A DNA stretch of 64,000 nucleotides from an uncultured Lachnospiraceae bacterium (GTDB lineage Bacteria; Bacillota; Clostridia; Lachnospirales; Lachnospiraceae), in NCBI GenBank assembly GCA_946549035.1, contig CAMNQH010000002.1, forward strand, positions 39,977 through 103,976. Direction: 5' to 3'. Positions 33,293 to 42,559 of this stretch are shown here, piece by piece. Made by a program: the position numbers and the translations under genes. Under the pieces are notes generated by a model. The model did no database searches. It was not told where the DNA came from and worked only from the letters and a program-made list of their open reading frames with translations. Each line of letters opens with the position of its first letter. The stretch's first letter is position 1.

Positions 33293-34094
33293 GTAAAAAT
33301 GCCTGATACAGCCCGTCCTCTCTCAAGGGAGCCGTAGTATAATCTGCGGCTTTTTTTGCGGCCATATTCCCATTGCCCATGGCAATTCCCCGGCCGGCCA
33401 TTCGAAGCATTTCCACATCATTGTCGCTGTCGCCTATGGCGATTACATCCTCAGGGGTAAAATTTCCGGCTTTCAAAATGGCCCGGATTCCTTCCCCCTT
33501 GTCCACGGTGGTTGGGGTAATTTCCCCTGCAAAATAAGGGCCGCAGGGGATACTGGTGGGGACGATATAGAAGCTGGTTCCCCACTTTTCCTTTAAAGCA
33601 TCCGTAGACAGTTTCCGGCTGAAATACAGGATTTTTTCAATTTTGTAAACATCCAGAAAGGAGTCTATGAGTGTCGGGGGGACCGTGAGCTTTTGCGCTT
33701 CACGGCCCAGAGACTCCTGTATGGTCTGCCCCACCGTTTCATAGTCTTTTAGACTTTGCCGAAGCAGGTAGGCCGCCTGATAGGTATGCAGTTCCAGGAC
33801 GCAGTCCTGCGCCGCCAGTTCATTGCAAAGGGTAAGGTATGTGAACTGGGTAATATACTTATGGCGGACATAGGTTCCCTGGTATGTAACATAGCTGCCA
33901 GACCCGGAAACAATCCCGTCAAAATCCATGGCGAGGATTCTGGGTTCAATATGGCAAAGGGGCCGTCCTGTACAAATGCACACCTTATGACCGTTGCTTC
34001 TTGCAGCCGCAACAGCCGTTTTTGCAGACTCTGGAATGTAGCCGTCAAAATCCCGAATGGTGCCGTCAATGTCCAGAAAAACAATTTTTTTCAT
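33276..34094 (-). CDS. HAD-superfamily (Cof-type, IIB) sugar phosphatase
   Basis: 272 residues. Motif I FLDIDGTIRD supplies the nucleophilic Asp, the cap of IIB type sits between motifs II and III, and motif IV reads IAIGDSDNDVEML. A typical small sugar-phosphate or pyridoxal-phosphate phosphatase. It lies 6 bp downstream of the zinc dehydrogenase gene and is transcribed with it, pointing to a sugar- or polyol-phosphate substrate. Confidence 0.92.
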   Translation of the reverse strand: MKKIVFLDIDGTIRDFDGYIPESAKTAVAAARSNGHKVCICTGRPLCHIEPRILAMDFDGIVSGSGSYVTYQGTYVRHKYITQFTYLTLCNELAAQDCVLELHTYQAAYLLRQSLKDYETVGQTIQESLGREAQKLTVPPTLIDSFLDVYKIEKILYFSRKLSTDALKEKWGTSFYIVPTSIPCGPYFAGEITPTTVDKGEGIRAILKAGNFTPEDVIAIGDSDNDVEMLRMAGRGIAMGNGNMAAKKAADYTTAPLREDGLYQAFLREGLL

Positions 34095-34100
34095 AATGCT

Positions 34101-35147
34101 TTAATCCCAAGGATGCAGCACAACTTTGATGGCTTCCCCGGTTTTGGTCAGCTGGATTCCTTCGTTGATCTGATCCAGGGGAAGAATGTGGGTTACAAAC
34201 CGTTCCGTGGGGAAGTTGGGGGAAATGGCCAGTGCAAATGCCCGTTTCGACTGATTGTAGGAAGCGCCGAAGTGTCCTTTGATCCAGATATTGTTGTAGT
34301 GGATCAGATTACAGTCTAATTCTGTCATGGAACCCTTGGGCACACCGCCGAAGAATACCACCAGTCCGCCTTTCTTCACCATATGGATACTCTGGGTCTG
34401 CGTAGCGTTTACCGGAGTTGCGGAGATCACTTTATCAGCGCCCTTGCCGCCGGTGAGCTTTTTGATTGCTTCAATGGGATCCTCATTGGAGCTGTTTACG
34501 GTAATATCTACACCGAAATCCATAGCCATATCAAGGCGTTTCTGGTTGATATCAATCATAATAACTTTTTGGGCTCCCCGGATTTTGGCTAGCTGCGCCA
34601 TAAAGCAGCCAATGGGGCCGGCGCCGATGATAACCAGCGTGTCGGGATATTTTACATCAACATTTTCCAGGCAGGCAAATACAGAGGTGAGAGGCTCGCC
34701 CAGGCTGGCGGCGTCGAAGGACACGTCGTCGGGAATCTCATAGATTCCGCCTCTGCGGATTTTTTCTCCTTTTACGGCCACGTATTGAGCGAATCCGCCG
34801 GTTCCGGCCAGAGCGCTTACTTCCTTATTGGAGCAGTTTTCGCTGTGCCCGCTGATGCATTCATCACATTCCATACAATAAGTTCCTGGGAATAAGAAGA
34901 GACGGTCTCCCACCTTGTATTTCGTCTGTTCCGGGCCGATTTCATCTACAAAGCCTACGATTTCATGTCCATAGATAAAAGGATAAGCCCCTTTTCTGGA
35001 ATCTGTGGTCAGGTTACGGATATCGGAGCCGCACAACCCCACAGACATGATTTTGATAATCAATCCGTCCTTGGGGCATTGGGGTTTGTCGGTTTCTTCT
35101 ACGCGAATGTCGTTTGGGCCGTACATTAAGGCTGCTTTCATTTTCAT
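34101..35147 (-). CDS. Zinc-dependent medium-chain dehydrogenase, polyol/galactitol-1-phosphate type
   Basis: 348 residues. Catalytic zinc ligands in SVGLCGSDI and YGHEIVG, structural zinc loop with four cysteines (YCMECDECISGHSENCSN), and Rossmann motif IIGAGPIGCFMAQLAK. The sequence resembles sorbitol or galactitol-1-phosphate dehydrogenases, oxidising a polyol (phosphate) with NAD. RBS AAAGGGG. Divergent from the FGGY kinase gene, with the HAD phosphatase gene downstream; together they form a pentose/polyol catabolic set. Confidence 0.9.
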   Translation of the reverse strand: MKMKAALMYGPNDIRVEETDKPQCPKDGLIIKIMSVGLCGSDIRNLTTDSRKGAYPFIYGHEIVGFVDEIGPEQTKYKVGDRLFLFPGTYCMECDECISGHSENCSNKEVSALAGTGGFAQYVAVKGEKIRRGGIYEIPDDVSFDAASLGEPLTSVFACLENVDVKYPDTLVIIGAGPIGCFMAQLAKIRGAQKVIMIDINQKRLDMAMDFGVDITVNSSNEDPIEAIKKLTGGKGADKVISATPVNATQTQSIHMVKKGGLVVFFGGVPKGSMTELDCNLIHYNNIWIKGHFGASYNQSKRAFALAISPNFPTERFVTHILPLDQINEGIQLTKTGEAIKVVLHPWD

Positions 35148-35249
35148 ATCAGGTTACCCCTTTCGTATTTGTTTTTCTGGTTCCAGTATAGGAAATCCGC
35201 CAGGGAGGTTCAAACAGAATATTTCCATTTCTTAACGGCAAAAAGCCTT

Positions 35250-35278
35250 TTGAGGAAATAGCCGGATTTTGCTACCAT
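35250..35278 (+). promoter_or_regulatory. Promoter of the FGGY kinase gene
   Basis: TTGAGG (35250-35255), 17-bp spacer, TACCAT (35273-35278); four of six matches in each box. The rest of the 172-bp divergent region holds the opposite promoter, which I could not resolve. Confidence 0.5.
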
Positions 35279-35319
35279 AGTTCATAATAGGTTAAAACAA
35301 AAAGAAAGGAAGGGTACAT

Positions 35320-36885
35320 ATGGGAGAGACGACATCACCCAGTTATCTGCTAGGCATGGATCTGGGAACTACCAATATAAAAGCCATTATATTAAGAGAG
35401 GACGGAACCGTGGTAGCGCAGGCTTCCCGGGGGAACAAACTGCTGCTGCCTGAGGCAAATCACGTGGAGCAGGACGCTTGCCACTGGTGGGCAAATGCCG
35501 TAGAGATTTTTAAAGAAATAACACAAAGCGCAGGGCCAGGAGTGGTGTCCTCCATAAAGGGGATCTGCATCAGCTCTCAGACGGTTACCATGCTCCCGGT
35601 GGACGCAGAAGGAAATCCTTTGCAAAACGCTATGATTTGGATGGATTCTCGCTCTGCGGGAGAGCTGCATGAAATAGAAGAGACCCTGGGCTATGAGCAT
35701 TTTGTAAAAATTATCGGGGGACAGCCGGATGTGGCGTTTTTACCCAATAAGATTTTGTGGTTCAAACGCCATAAGCCGGAGCTTTTCGCGAAGACAGCCT
35801 GTGTGCTTCAGGCCAGTTCCTATTTGAACTATAAACTGACAGGGGTATTTTCCATGGACGTGGACCAGGCCTCCAGATGCCAGTGCCTGGATATTGATTC
35901 CATGAAATGGTCCCAGGAGATTGCGGAAGTTATTGGGGTAGACTTAAATAAGCTTTTGCCGGAGCCTAAGGCGGTAAATGAGATCATTGGCCATGTTACA
36001 AAAGAAGCGGCGGCGGAAACAGGACTGGCAGAAGGAATTCCTGTGGTGGCCGGGGCCAGCGACGCTATGGCGTCTATGTATGCCACCGGATTGAGTCGCT
36101 TAGGAGAAGCGGGGGAATCTTCCGGAACCACATCTTTGGTGTTTGTGGGAAGCCCTGTAAAGAGCGCTCCGGATGTGCCGGTAGTCACAAAGCCTTGCGC
36201 CGTTTCCGGAATGCCTTATGTCTTTGACGCTCCCATTAATACCAGCGGGGCAGCCATCAAATGGTACTTAGATACTTTGGGAAAAGAAGATTTCGTGAAG
36301 GCTGAGGAAGCCGGAATAAATGTTTATGAGTATTTAAACAAAGAAGCCTTAGAGGTTCCGGCAGGAAGCAATGGAGTCATGTTTTTCCCCTATCTTTTGG
36401 GAGAGCGGGCGCCCCTTTGGAACTCTCATGCCAGAGGGATGTTTATCGGCATGTCCCTAGACACCAAGCGAGAAGATCTGGTACGGGCAGTCTTTGAAGG
36501 AACGGCGTTTGCACTGCGCCATGTAATGGAGACGGTAAAAGAATCAGGGGCTGTGGCAGACTGTCTGCGGATTACCGGCGGCGGAGCCAAGAGTCTGACT
36601 TGGTCTAAGATTAAAGCTTCCATGCTGAAAATGCCGGTATACGTACTGGACGAAGGCGCCGGGGACGTGCCTTTTGGAGACGCCTTGATTGTGGGAAATG
36701 CAGTAGGAGTTTTCCCGGATTTGAACGCGGCCATTGATAAGATGATTACCGTGAAAGAAGTGATTCAGCCGGATGAAGCGTGGGCAAAGGCATACGACGC
36801 TCTGTATCCTATGTACTTAAAGATGTATCAGCATTTGGATTCGGATTTGGTGGAGCTGAAAAAAATTGTAGGCGAGTTTAAGTAG
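35320..36885 (+). CDS. FGGY-family carbohydrate kinase, xylulokinase-like
   Basis: 521 residues, normal length. N-terminal phosphate loop GMDLGTTNIKAIILRE, MIWMDSRS substrate motif, catalytic Asp in VAGASDAMASM, and the C-terminal ITGGGAKSLTWSKIKASML ATP-binding stretch. The overall pattern is closest to xylulokinase, giving xylulose 5-phosphate for the pentose phosphate pathway, but the ketose cannot be proved. RBS AAAGGAAGGG. It complements the GH43 enzyme at 17950 and the transketolase/aldolase genes near 58 kb. Confidence 0.88.
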   Translation: MGETTSPSYLLGMDLGTTNIKAIILREDGTVVAQASRGNKLLLPEANHVEQDACHWWANAVEIFKEITQSAGPGVVSSIKGICISSQTVTMLPVDAEGNPLQNAMIWMDSRSAGELHEIEETLGYEHFVKIIGGQPDVAFLPNKILWFKRHKPELFAKTACVLQASSYLNYKLTGVFSMDVDQASRCQCLDIDSMKWSQEIAEVIGVDLNKLLPEPKAVNEIIGHVTKEAAAETGLAEGIPVVAGASDAMASMYATGLSRLGEAGESSGTTSLVFVGSPVKSAPDVPVVTKPCAVSGMPYVFDAPINTSGAAIKWYLDTLGKEDFVKAEEAGINVYEYLNKEALEVPAGSNGVMFFPYLLGERAPLWNSHARGMFIGMSLDTKREDLVRAVFEGTAFALRHVMETVKESGAVADCLRITGGGAKSLTWSKIKASMLKMPVYVLDEGAGDVPFGDALIVGNAVGVFPDLNAAIDKMITVKEVIQPDEAWAKAYDALYPMYLKMYQHLDSDLVELKKIVGEFK

Positions 36886-36904
36886 TAATATTGAGAATGG
36901 AATG

Positions 36905-36938
36905 AAAAGGGGCTGTCAGAAGTGATATGCTCCTTTTT
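36905..36938 (+). terminator. Terminator after the FGGY kinase gene
   Basis: AAAAGGGGC and GCTCCTTTT pair with one mismatch around a 15-base loop, running into TTTTTTG. Confidence 0.7.
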
Positions 36939-37014
36939 TGTTAAGTTTGCCAATAGACAAACGAGAACAAATGTTCTATAATATAAAATATATTCACCGG
37001 GATAGTAAAATTTG

Positions 37015-37043
37015 TTGATAATTGCCATATACTGGTATATTAT
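37015..37043 (+). promoter_or_regulatory. Promoter of the AT-rich two-gene island
   Basis: TTGATA (37015-37020), 17-bp spacer, TATTAT (37038-37043). ATATAC-TG-GTATAT at 37027-37040 is an inverted repeat within the spacer that could be an operator. Confidence 0.7.
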
Positions 37044-37076
37044 TAGGACAAATCTATTGAGGTGGAGGAAGAGATT

Positions 37077-38072
37077 ATGGCAAAAAAGGTTGAATTTTAT
37101 TTTATATCTTTGAATAATGATTTGGGGATTACTAATTATTCGGTCCGTGAATTTTTTGATAGCATAGAGCAAAGAATGATATTGAGTGAAGAAGATAAGA
37201 CTTTTGTTCGAGAAATGAACGGTAAGCGTATAAGATTATTTCCATTTTATTATACAGCAACACATCGGCAGCTTGTAATACCTTTTGGAAAATTAAAAAA
37301 TAAAAATCCTTATTGGGAAAATGAGGAACATCAGCTAGAAGAAGTGCCAATACAATTATATGATGTTAATTCTCTGGGGTATGATGATGAATATAACGTC
37401 ATGATACTTACAACGAATAAAGAAGGGCCGTCTGTTAAAGATATTGAGGAGTATTTGAATACATTTCTTTCGCAGGATACAGGATTGTTTGTGAAAATCG
37501 AACCGATAATGCACAATACAGGAATTGAAGCGATTAGAAGGGCTGAAATTGTAAGAAGCATTACGTTACAACTAGATTTATGGCAGCCGTTAAATAATTT
37601 TTACATTAATGAAGTCAATAGGAATCAACCTAGAACATTGCTTTCTGCAGTAAGAGGAATCGCAGAAATAGCGAAAGATGAAGGAGATAGCAAAACATTG
37701 TCGTTGACGTTAGGATTGGGAAATGATAAAGGCAAGGGAGCATCTTTAAATTTGGAAAACTTATTATTCTTATTAGAGAGGTTAAATATTAATGAAGATT
37801 TTGTGAAAGAGATTACAGTGAGATATAAAAATGGAAAAGATCAGGTATTAGATAGAGCAAGATTAAAGCAAACTCAGATACTACTATCTTATAATTGTAG
37901 TTGTACTGGAAATCAGGTATCGCCACAAGTGTTAATAGATAACGTAAATGCGGCAGTGGAGGAGAAGGTGACAGAAATTGTGAGGGCTAAGAGGATGTAT
38001 TTTGAAAACATTAGACAATGTGATATAGAGGAAATTCAAATCGTAGCGAATTGGAACAATGAGGTTGAATAG
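37077..38072 (+). CDS. Uncharacterised soluble protein, DUF6731-like, in AT-rich island
   Basis: 331 residues from the ATG at 37077, placed 7-8 bases after GGAGGAAG; the ORF track uses an upstream GTG. I do not recognise a catalytic motif. The start MAKKVEFYFISLNN and the layout recall the DUF6731 family, a memory-based and tentative match. A C-terminal half with mixed helices and strands (about 165-331) contains a short GLGNDKGKG loop. No membrane segments. Base composition is clearly more AT-rich than the neighbours on both sides, which suggests acquisition by transfer. It is followed after 36 bp by a four-helix membrane protein gene, likely its partner. Confidence 0.7.
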   Translation: MAKKVEFYFISLNNDLGITNYSVREFFDSIEQRMILSEEDKTFVREMNGKRIRLFPFYYTATHRQLVIPFGKLKNKNPYWENEEHQLEEVPIQLYDVNSLGYDDEYNVMILTTNKEGPSVKDIEEYLNTFLSQDTGLFVKIEPIMHNTGIEAIRRAEIVRSITLQLDLWQPLNNFYINEVNRNQPRTLLSAVRGIAEIAKDEGDSKTLSLTLGLGNDKGKGASLNLENLLFLLERLNINEDFVKEITVRYKNGKDQVLDRARLKQTQILLSYNCSCTGNQVSPQVLIDNVNAAVEEKVTEIVRAKRMYFENIRQCDIEEIQIVANWNNEVE

Positions 38073-38108
38073 GGAATAAAATATATGATTGGAAGGAGGC
38101 GTAGTGAA

Positions 38109-38690
38109 TTGAGAACGACTATTTCGGAGTTTTTGAAAGACTTAAGAGAAGAAATAATAATAGCTGTCATGTTTTCTATAGTATTTATTGTTATTTTCAT
38201 ATGCAAGTATTTTGATTTGTGGGAAGTTCCGATAGATATATTTCTCAAGTCATATCTTACGCCAGATAGATTAAATGGAGCAGCCTCTTTTTTTGCAATT
38301 ACAATAGGGGTTTATATTGCTGTCATAACAATTCTCGCAACGTCAGAAATAAGCATAAGCAGGGAGCTGTTAGTTAGAAAACTAGATAGGCGGATTATCA
38401 AAGTTGCAATGGTTGGGATGAGCGAGAATCTGATGTGTGCAGGATGTGCAATTTTTATTCCGATAAATAAAATAAGCAGTCGAATGATTTTGACTTTAGT
38501 AGTACTTTCTGTTATATCTTTCATTAAATTTATTGTATTGTTATTGAGAATATTTATAGAGAACATGAATCAGATGGCAAAGGCAATAGACGAGAAAGAA
38601 CGTTATGATAATGATATATTGACATATGTGGAAGAAATTTCAAAATATTGTAGAAAACATATGAATGATGAAGGCCAAGATACGCCATAA
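38109..38690 (+). CDS. Four-helix membrane protein of the AT-rich island
   Basis: 193 residues if read from the TTG at 38109, which has AAGGAGG 9 bases upstream; the ATG at 38085 has no ribosome site and lies before that AAGGAGG. Four hydrophobic helices (EEIIIAVMFSIVFIVIFI, then ASFFAITIGVYIAVITIL, MCAGCAIFIPI and ILTLVVLSVISFIKFIVLLL) and a charged cytosolic tail of about 50 residues. Size and topology match KwaA of the Kiwa defence system, but I cannot show homology. It is co-transcribed with the soluble protein upstream. Function unknown. Confidence 0.65.
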   Translation: MRTTISEFLKDLREEIIIAVMFSIVFIVIFICKYFDLWEVPIDIFLKSYLTPDRLNGAASFFAITIGVYIAVITILATSEISISRELLVRKLDRRIIKVAMVGMSENLMCAGCAIFIPINKISSRMILTLVVLSVISFIKFIVLLLRIFIENMNQMAKAIDEKERYDNDILTYVEEISKYCRKHMNDEGQDTP

Positions 38691-38798
38691 TAGGTGTATT
38701 TTATTATACCCCACAAATAATAGGGGTAACCAACAAAGAGATGATTTTAAAGCAAGGGGAGGGGTTATCTGCTAGTTCCAATGTTACTTATACGGACC

Positions 38799-39785
38799 CT
38801 AGCATCTCAGCACCCTCCTCCGGATCCATTTCCCAAAATTCTGTTCTATCAAATACCAGGATGCGCCCGCCCCCGCAATCGTAAGAGTCAGCCCCAGCAG
38901 TTCACAGCACAATCCCTGGATTCCCCAATCCCGGATAAACAGTTCCGCAAAATTCATAGGAAACGCGTGCACCAGATAAATGGAATAACTGATATCCCCC
39001 AAAAAGGAAAAAAACCTTGGAACTGGACGCTGGTGCAGGGCGAACAGTACGCATAGAAAAAACAGCATGGACGGAATCCCCCATATCAAGATACGGGTGG
39101 GGCGGTATCCGTTTGCCAGCCACAGAAAGGCGAACAGTAAAACGGCGGAGACGGCAGCCAATACTTCCTGCCATTTCTTTTTTTCTGCTGTCATCAGGCG
39201 CTTTCCAATTTCATATGCCGCCATTCCGAAAGAAAATTCCAACAGCATAGGACTGGTTACCACAGATAAAATCGCTGATGCTTCCGTATTTATCAGCGTT
39301 CCTGCCAGAATCAGCAAGCCAAAGCATAGAGTGGTCAGCAGAGCTCGACGCTTAAGGTTTATTTTGGCGCAAATATAAAATATAAAATAGAAAAACAGTT
39401 CATAGGATAAGGACCATGCAACTCCCACAATGGGGACAATGCCGCCATTGTTAAAGTAGGGAATAAACAGAAGGGATTTGATGAAAGCTTCCCCGGAAAA
39501 TGTAAAATTATGGAATAGCTGAGGAAGCACAAGCCCCAGGGCAGCAGTAAAAATGGTTACCATCCAATACAAGGGAATCACACGGATCAGGCGCTTCGCA
39601 AAGAAACGTGAGGAACCTTCTTCTGTTACATGCATCATAATAAAGCCGCTGATACAAAAAAATAAATCTACGCCGAAGCTGCCGTAGCATTTTTCTCCAA
39701 TGATTTCAAAATGAGTAATTACGACGCAGATTGCCGCCAGCCCTCGCATCAGTTGAATACTGTCGAATCGTTCTTTTGTGTTCAT
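38799..39785 (-). CDS. Membrane acyltransferase, OafA/AT3 family
   Basis: 328 residues with about ten helices. The start FDSIQLMRGLAAICVVITHFEI holds the conserved arginine and catalytic histidine region; SFGVDLFFCISGFIM and the RRVIPLYW-type loop (RLIRVIPLYWMV) are diagnostic. It acetylates or otherwise acylates surface polysaccharide or an exported small molecule. It lies 6 bp downstream of the BglG-type regulator gene on the same strand and is probably co-transcribed, which is an odd pairing. Confidence 0.9.
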   Translation of the reverse strand: MNTKERFDSIQLMRGLAAICVVITHFEIIGEKCYGSFGVDLFFCISGFIMMHVTEEGSSRFFAKRLIRVIPLYWMVTIFTAALGLVLPQLFHNFTFSGEAFIKSLLFIPYFNNGGIVPIVGVAWSLSYELFFYFIFYICAKINLKRRALLTTLCFGLLILAGTLINTEASAILSVVTSPMLLEFSFGMAAYEIGKRLMTAEKKKWQEVLAAVSAVLLFAFLWLANGYRPTRILIWGIPSMLFFLCVLFALHQRPVPRFFSFLGDISYSIYLVHAFPMNFAELFIRDWGIQGLCCELLGLTLTIAGAGASWYLIEQNFGKWIRRRVLRC

Positions 39786-39791
39786 ATATGT

Positions 39792-41732
39792 TTAATCCTT
39801 TTCGTAGTAAGCTATCAGATCTTTTTTTGTTTTTAACTTCATCAATGCATCTACATCGTAGTAAACGTCATAAATCAAATGCAGCAAGCCCAGCAGCATG
39901 GGGGCGTCTCCCTTTTGGAAGGACGCCATTAGTATGATACGGATTTTATGAGAATTCCACACCATGCGGTGCTTTAGCGTCATAACGGACAAGCGTGTTT
40001 TCGACGCCGGGACCAGAGAGTATAGGAACAGGACGCCGGGGCGAAATGCGAAGGAGGAAGTGGCTTCTCTCCGCAGAATATCTTGTGTAAAGGCCGAATC
40101 CGTAAGATGATCCCTTATAAAATCAGAAGCCAAGGATTCAATTATGGTAAAGTAGGAGCCGCCCTCTTGGTTTTCATGCCAGCAGGCTTGCCGAAGCAGC
40201 TTCCGAAACTGAAAAGGATGAAAACCGGACAGCCGGCGAATGCGCTGGTTATGAAGGTAGGATTCCATTTGGCGGATGTCTCCGGCATGAAAAAAAGAAG
40301 AAATATACAAGGTGTCCGTGTCTGGGGCGTCTGTGATTTGCTTTCGGACAGTGGCAAGTACCAGGTCTGTTTGAGAGAAATCATAGGCGCTTTTCTGGTT
40401 TACAGGCAGCAATCCGCTTACATGAATGTAGTTTGTAAAAGCCCCCAGTACTTTTCGTTTCAGGGACCATAGTGCTGTGAGATTTAACTGGGAACAGATT
40501 ACCGTTTTTAATTTGTATTCCGGATGATGAAAGTAGTAGTATTCCAGTGCTCCGGAAATGCAGTAGGCCAGGTATAAGAGCTCGGACTGGTCCACGTAAT
40601 ATCCCAGATATTGCTGAGCCGATTCCTGAAATAAATAAGCGAATTCAAATTCTACCATTAGATTTTCCTTGGCAATGTCTATGTTCCCCTGGGTATTCAG
40701 GCTGAGGAATGGAAGCTGGAGGCTGCGGATATATTGCAGCAGGGTAATGTAAAAATCCTCATCGTTAGAAAAATCTGTGCCGAATACCTCCTGAAGGGAA
40801 TTTAAGTAATGGCGGGCCATTTCGATGGTGATAGGTCCGAAATATTGAGGCGCCGTTTGAAAATTCAGCTTGTCTGCTTCCAGAAGGTGGCCGGAAGCAA
40901 TATTTTGATAGATGCTGTCCCTCTCCTCCTGGCAGAAGGCACAGTGAAGCTGCAGCTCCAAGGCGTCCATCAAGTCTTTGGCAGCGTACATGGCAGCCGT
41001 ATCCTGCTTGGGAAGGGCGGGGGCTTTGGGAAGCCCGTGGCCTGCCGTAACCCGGTGGTACATAATGGCCACCGCCAGATTCAAAGAGACCAGGTTTGTG
41101 TCTTCCATCTGGATCTGATAACGCTGAAGGTGCCTGGGGATCTCCTCCATAATCAGATTCAATACGTCGCTGTCCAGAAAGTGATAGCCATAGTAGGCAT
41201 TGCTTCGCCCTTCATAGTCCCAGTCCACATAGAACAGGCGGTTTAGAATGGTGCGCCGCTTCTTTTCATCTTTTTCAAATTCAATATGGTCTTTTTGATG
41301 GGACAGGCGGATATATGGCGTTGACTGAACATAGTGCATCTTTAATAAATGCAGATCGTTGTTTAAAGTGGTGTGGCTTACTGCCATCTCTTCTTCCAGG
41401 TCGAACAAGTTGATAGGAATATCAGATAAGCAGAGCTGAAAAGCCAAATAACGCACCCGGTCTTCCTTCGTGAGAAAATTGATGTCATTTTTGGCCAGCA
41501 CAGGAAATGTGTCGGGATTTTCACAATAAAAAAGATATCCTTTGCTTTTTTCCGACAAGATCTGCGCTTCAAAAGGAAGAAGGCTTTGATTTAAATCCGC
41601 GATGTCGTTGCGGATGGTGCGGGGGGACACGCCAAGCTGCCTGGCAAGCTCAGCTCCAGTGATATGGGAATGGCTCCGCTGGATAAGACCTAAAAGCTTT
41701 TGCTGGCGAAGAGACAGAGATAATGTTTTCAT
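39792..41732 (-). CDS. BglG/MtlR-type transcription regulator with PRD-like domains
   Basis: 646 residues. N-terminal HTH_11/Mga-type helices (LLGLIQRSHSHITGAELARQLGVSPRTIRNDIADLN) then a second winged helix (about 85-165), two PRD-like helical regions (about 190-400), an EIIB-like stretch (about 405-500) and a C-terminal EIIA-like domain (about 500-646). The usual PRD histidines are not obvious, so phosphorylation control may be altered. No PTS permease gene is nearby; the divergent operon uses an MFS carrier instead. It is divergent from that operon with 177 bp between and is the obvious candidate regulator. Confidence 0.85.
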   Translation of the reverse strand: MKTLSLSLRQQKLLGLIQRSHSHITGAELARQLGVSPRTIRNDIADLNQSLLPFEAQILSEKSKGYLFYCENPDTFPVLAKNDINFLTKEDRVRYLAFQLCLSDIPINLFDLEEEMAVSHTTLNNDLHLLKMHYVQSTPYIRLSHQKDHIEFEKDEKKRRTILNRLFYVDWDYEGRSNAYYGYHFLDSDVLNLIMEEIPRHLQRYQIQMEDTNLVSLNLAVAIMYHRVTAGHGLPKAPALPKQDTAAMYAAKDLMDALELQLHCAFCQEERDSIYQNIASGHLLEADKLNFQTAPQYFGPITIEMARHYLNSLQEVFGTDFSNDEDFYITLLQYIRSLQLPFLSLNTQGNIDIAKENLMVEFEFAYLFQESAQQYLGYYVDQSELLYLAYCISGALEYYYFHHPEYKLKTVICSQLNLTALWSLKRKVLGAFTNYIHVSGLLPVNQKSAYDFSQTDLVLATVRKQITDAPDTDTLYISSFFHAGDIRQMESYLHNQRIRRLSGFHPFQFRKLLRQACWHENQEGGSYFTIIESLASDFIRDHLTDSAFTQDILRREATSSFAFRPGVLFLYSLVPASKTRLSVMTLKHRMVWNSHKIRIILMASFQKGDAPMLLGLLHLIYDVYYDVDALMKLKTKKDLIAYYEKD

Positions 41733-41836
41733 GGAATGCTCCTGTTATGTAATCATTCAATATAACAATGGGATATTTTGTTTTTCTTTTTTAGTGTACC
41801 AGAAAATGTTTCCGCTTTAAAGAGGAAAAAGTGAAT

Positions 41837-41865
41837 TTGAGGATCAGGGAATTTTGTATTAAGAT
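41837..41865 (+). promoter_or_regulatory. Promoter of the aldolase operon
   Basis: TTGAGG (41837-41842), 17-bp spacer, TAAGAT (41860-41865). The start codon at 41910 has an AGGAGG site. The weak -10 suits activation by the divergent regulator. Confidence 0.6.
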
Positions 41866-41909
41866 AAAGCCAAGATAAGAAAACACAATTCATACAGGAG
41901 GTATTCATC

Positions 41910-42548
41910 ATGAAATACGAAAATATCAGAAAAATCGTTTTGGACGCAATCCTTGAGGCCGTTGAAGACGGTTTGATTCATGGAACATCCGGAAACATTG
42001 CTTTGAGAGACGACAATGAGGATGTAGTAGCTATTACCCCCAGCGGAATTTCTTACAAAGGCATGACGGCAGACCAGATTGCTATCGTGGATATGAATGG
42101 AAAATGGCTGGACGGCCCCTTCAAGCCCTCATCTGAGGTTCCTATGCATACGGCGGCTATGCGGGCAAGAAGCGACGTTCGTGCAACAGTACATACCCAC
42201 GGCATGTTTGCAACGATCGCAGCCATGTCTGATGAATTACTTCCTACCACACCGCCTCAGTGTGAATTCTATCCGGTAGGCATCGTTCCCTTCTGTATGC
42301 CGGGAACCAATGATGTGGCAGATAAAGTGGTAGAGTGTCTGGGAGAGACTGGCCGTACTGTATTGATTAAGAATCATGGTATGTTCAGCGTAGGAAAGAA
42401 CATGAAAGCAGCCATGGCGGCAGCCGTTTATACCGAAGAAATGGCACAGATCGCTTACTATGCAAAGGTAGCAGGAGTATATCAGCCCATGCCCAAGGAA
42501 GCGATTGACAAGATGCTGGCATTGATCGCAGCAGATCAGGCAGTATAA
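41910..42548 (+). CDS. Class II aldolase/adducin family, fuculose-phosphate-aldolase-like
   Basis: 212 residues, normal for FucA-type enzymes. GTSGNIALRD binds phosphate, the catalytic Glu lies in PSSEVPMH, and the zinc ligands in THTHG and IKNHGMF. It splits a ketose 1-phosphate into DHAP and an aldehyde (lactaldehyde, glycolaldehyde or another), or carries out a related decarboxylation/epimerisation. First gene of a five-gene operon. The alcohol dehydrogenase behind it could reduce the aldehyde product. Confidence 0.9.
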   Translation: MKYENIRKIVLDAILEAVEDGLIHGTSGNIALRDDNEDVVAITPSGISYKGMTADQIAIVDMNGKWLDGPFKPSSEVPMHTAAMRARSDVRATVHTHGMFATIAAMSDELLPTTPPQCEFYPVGIVPFCMPGTNDVADKVVECLGETGRTVLIKNHGMFSVGKNMKAAMAAAVYTEEMAQIAYYAKVAGVYQPMPKEAIDKMLALIAADQAV

Positions 42549-42559
42549 GGAGAGACAAC

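Noticed and set aside
37077-38690. Calling the AT-rich pair Kiwa
   Set aside because: Gene order is reversed and no KwaA or KwaB motif could be confirmed by eye; kept as a layout similarity only.
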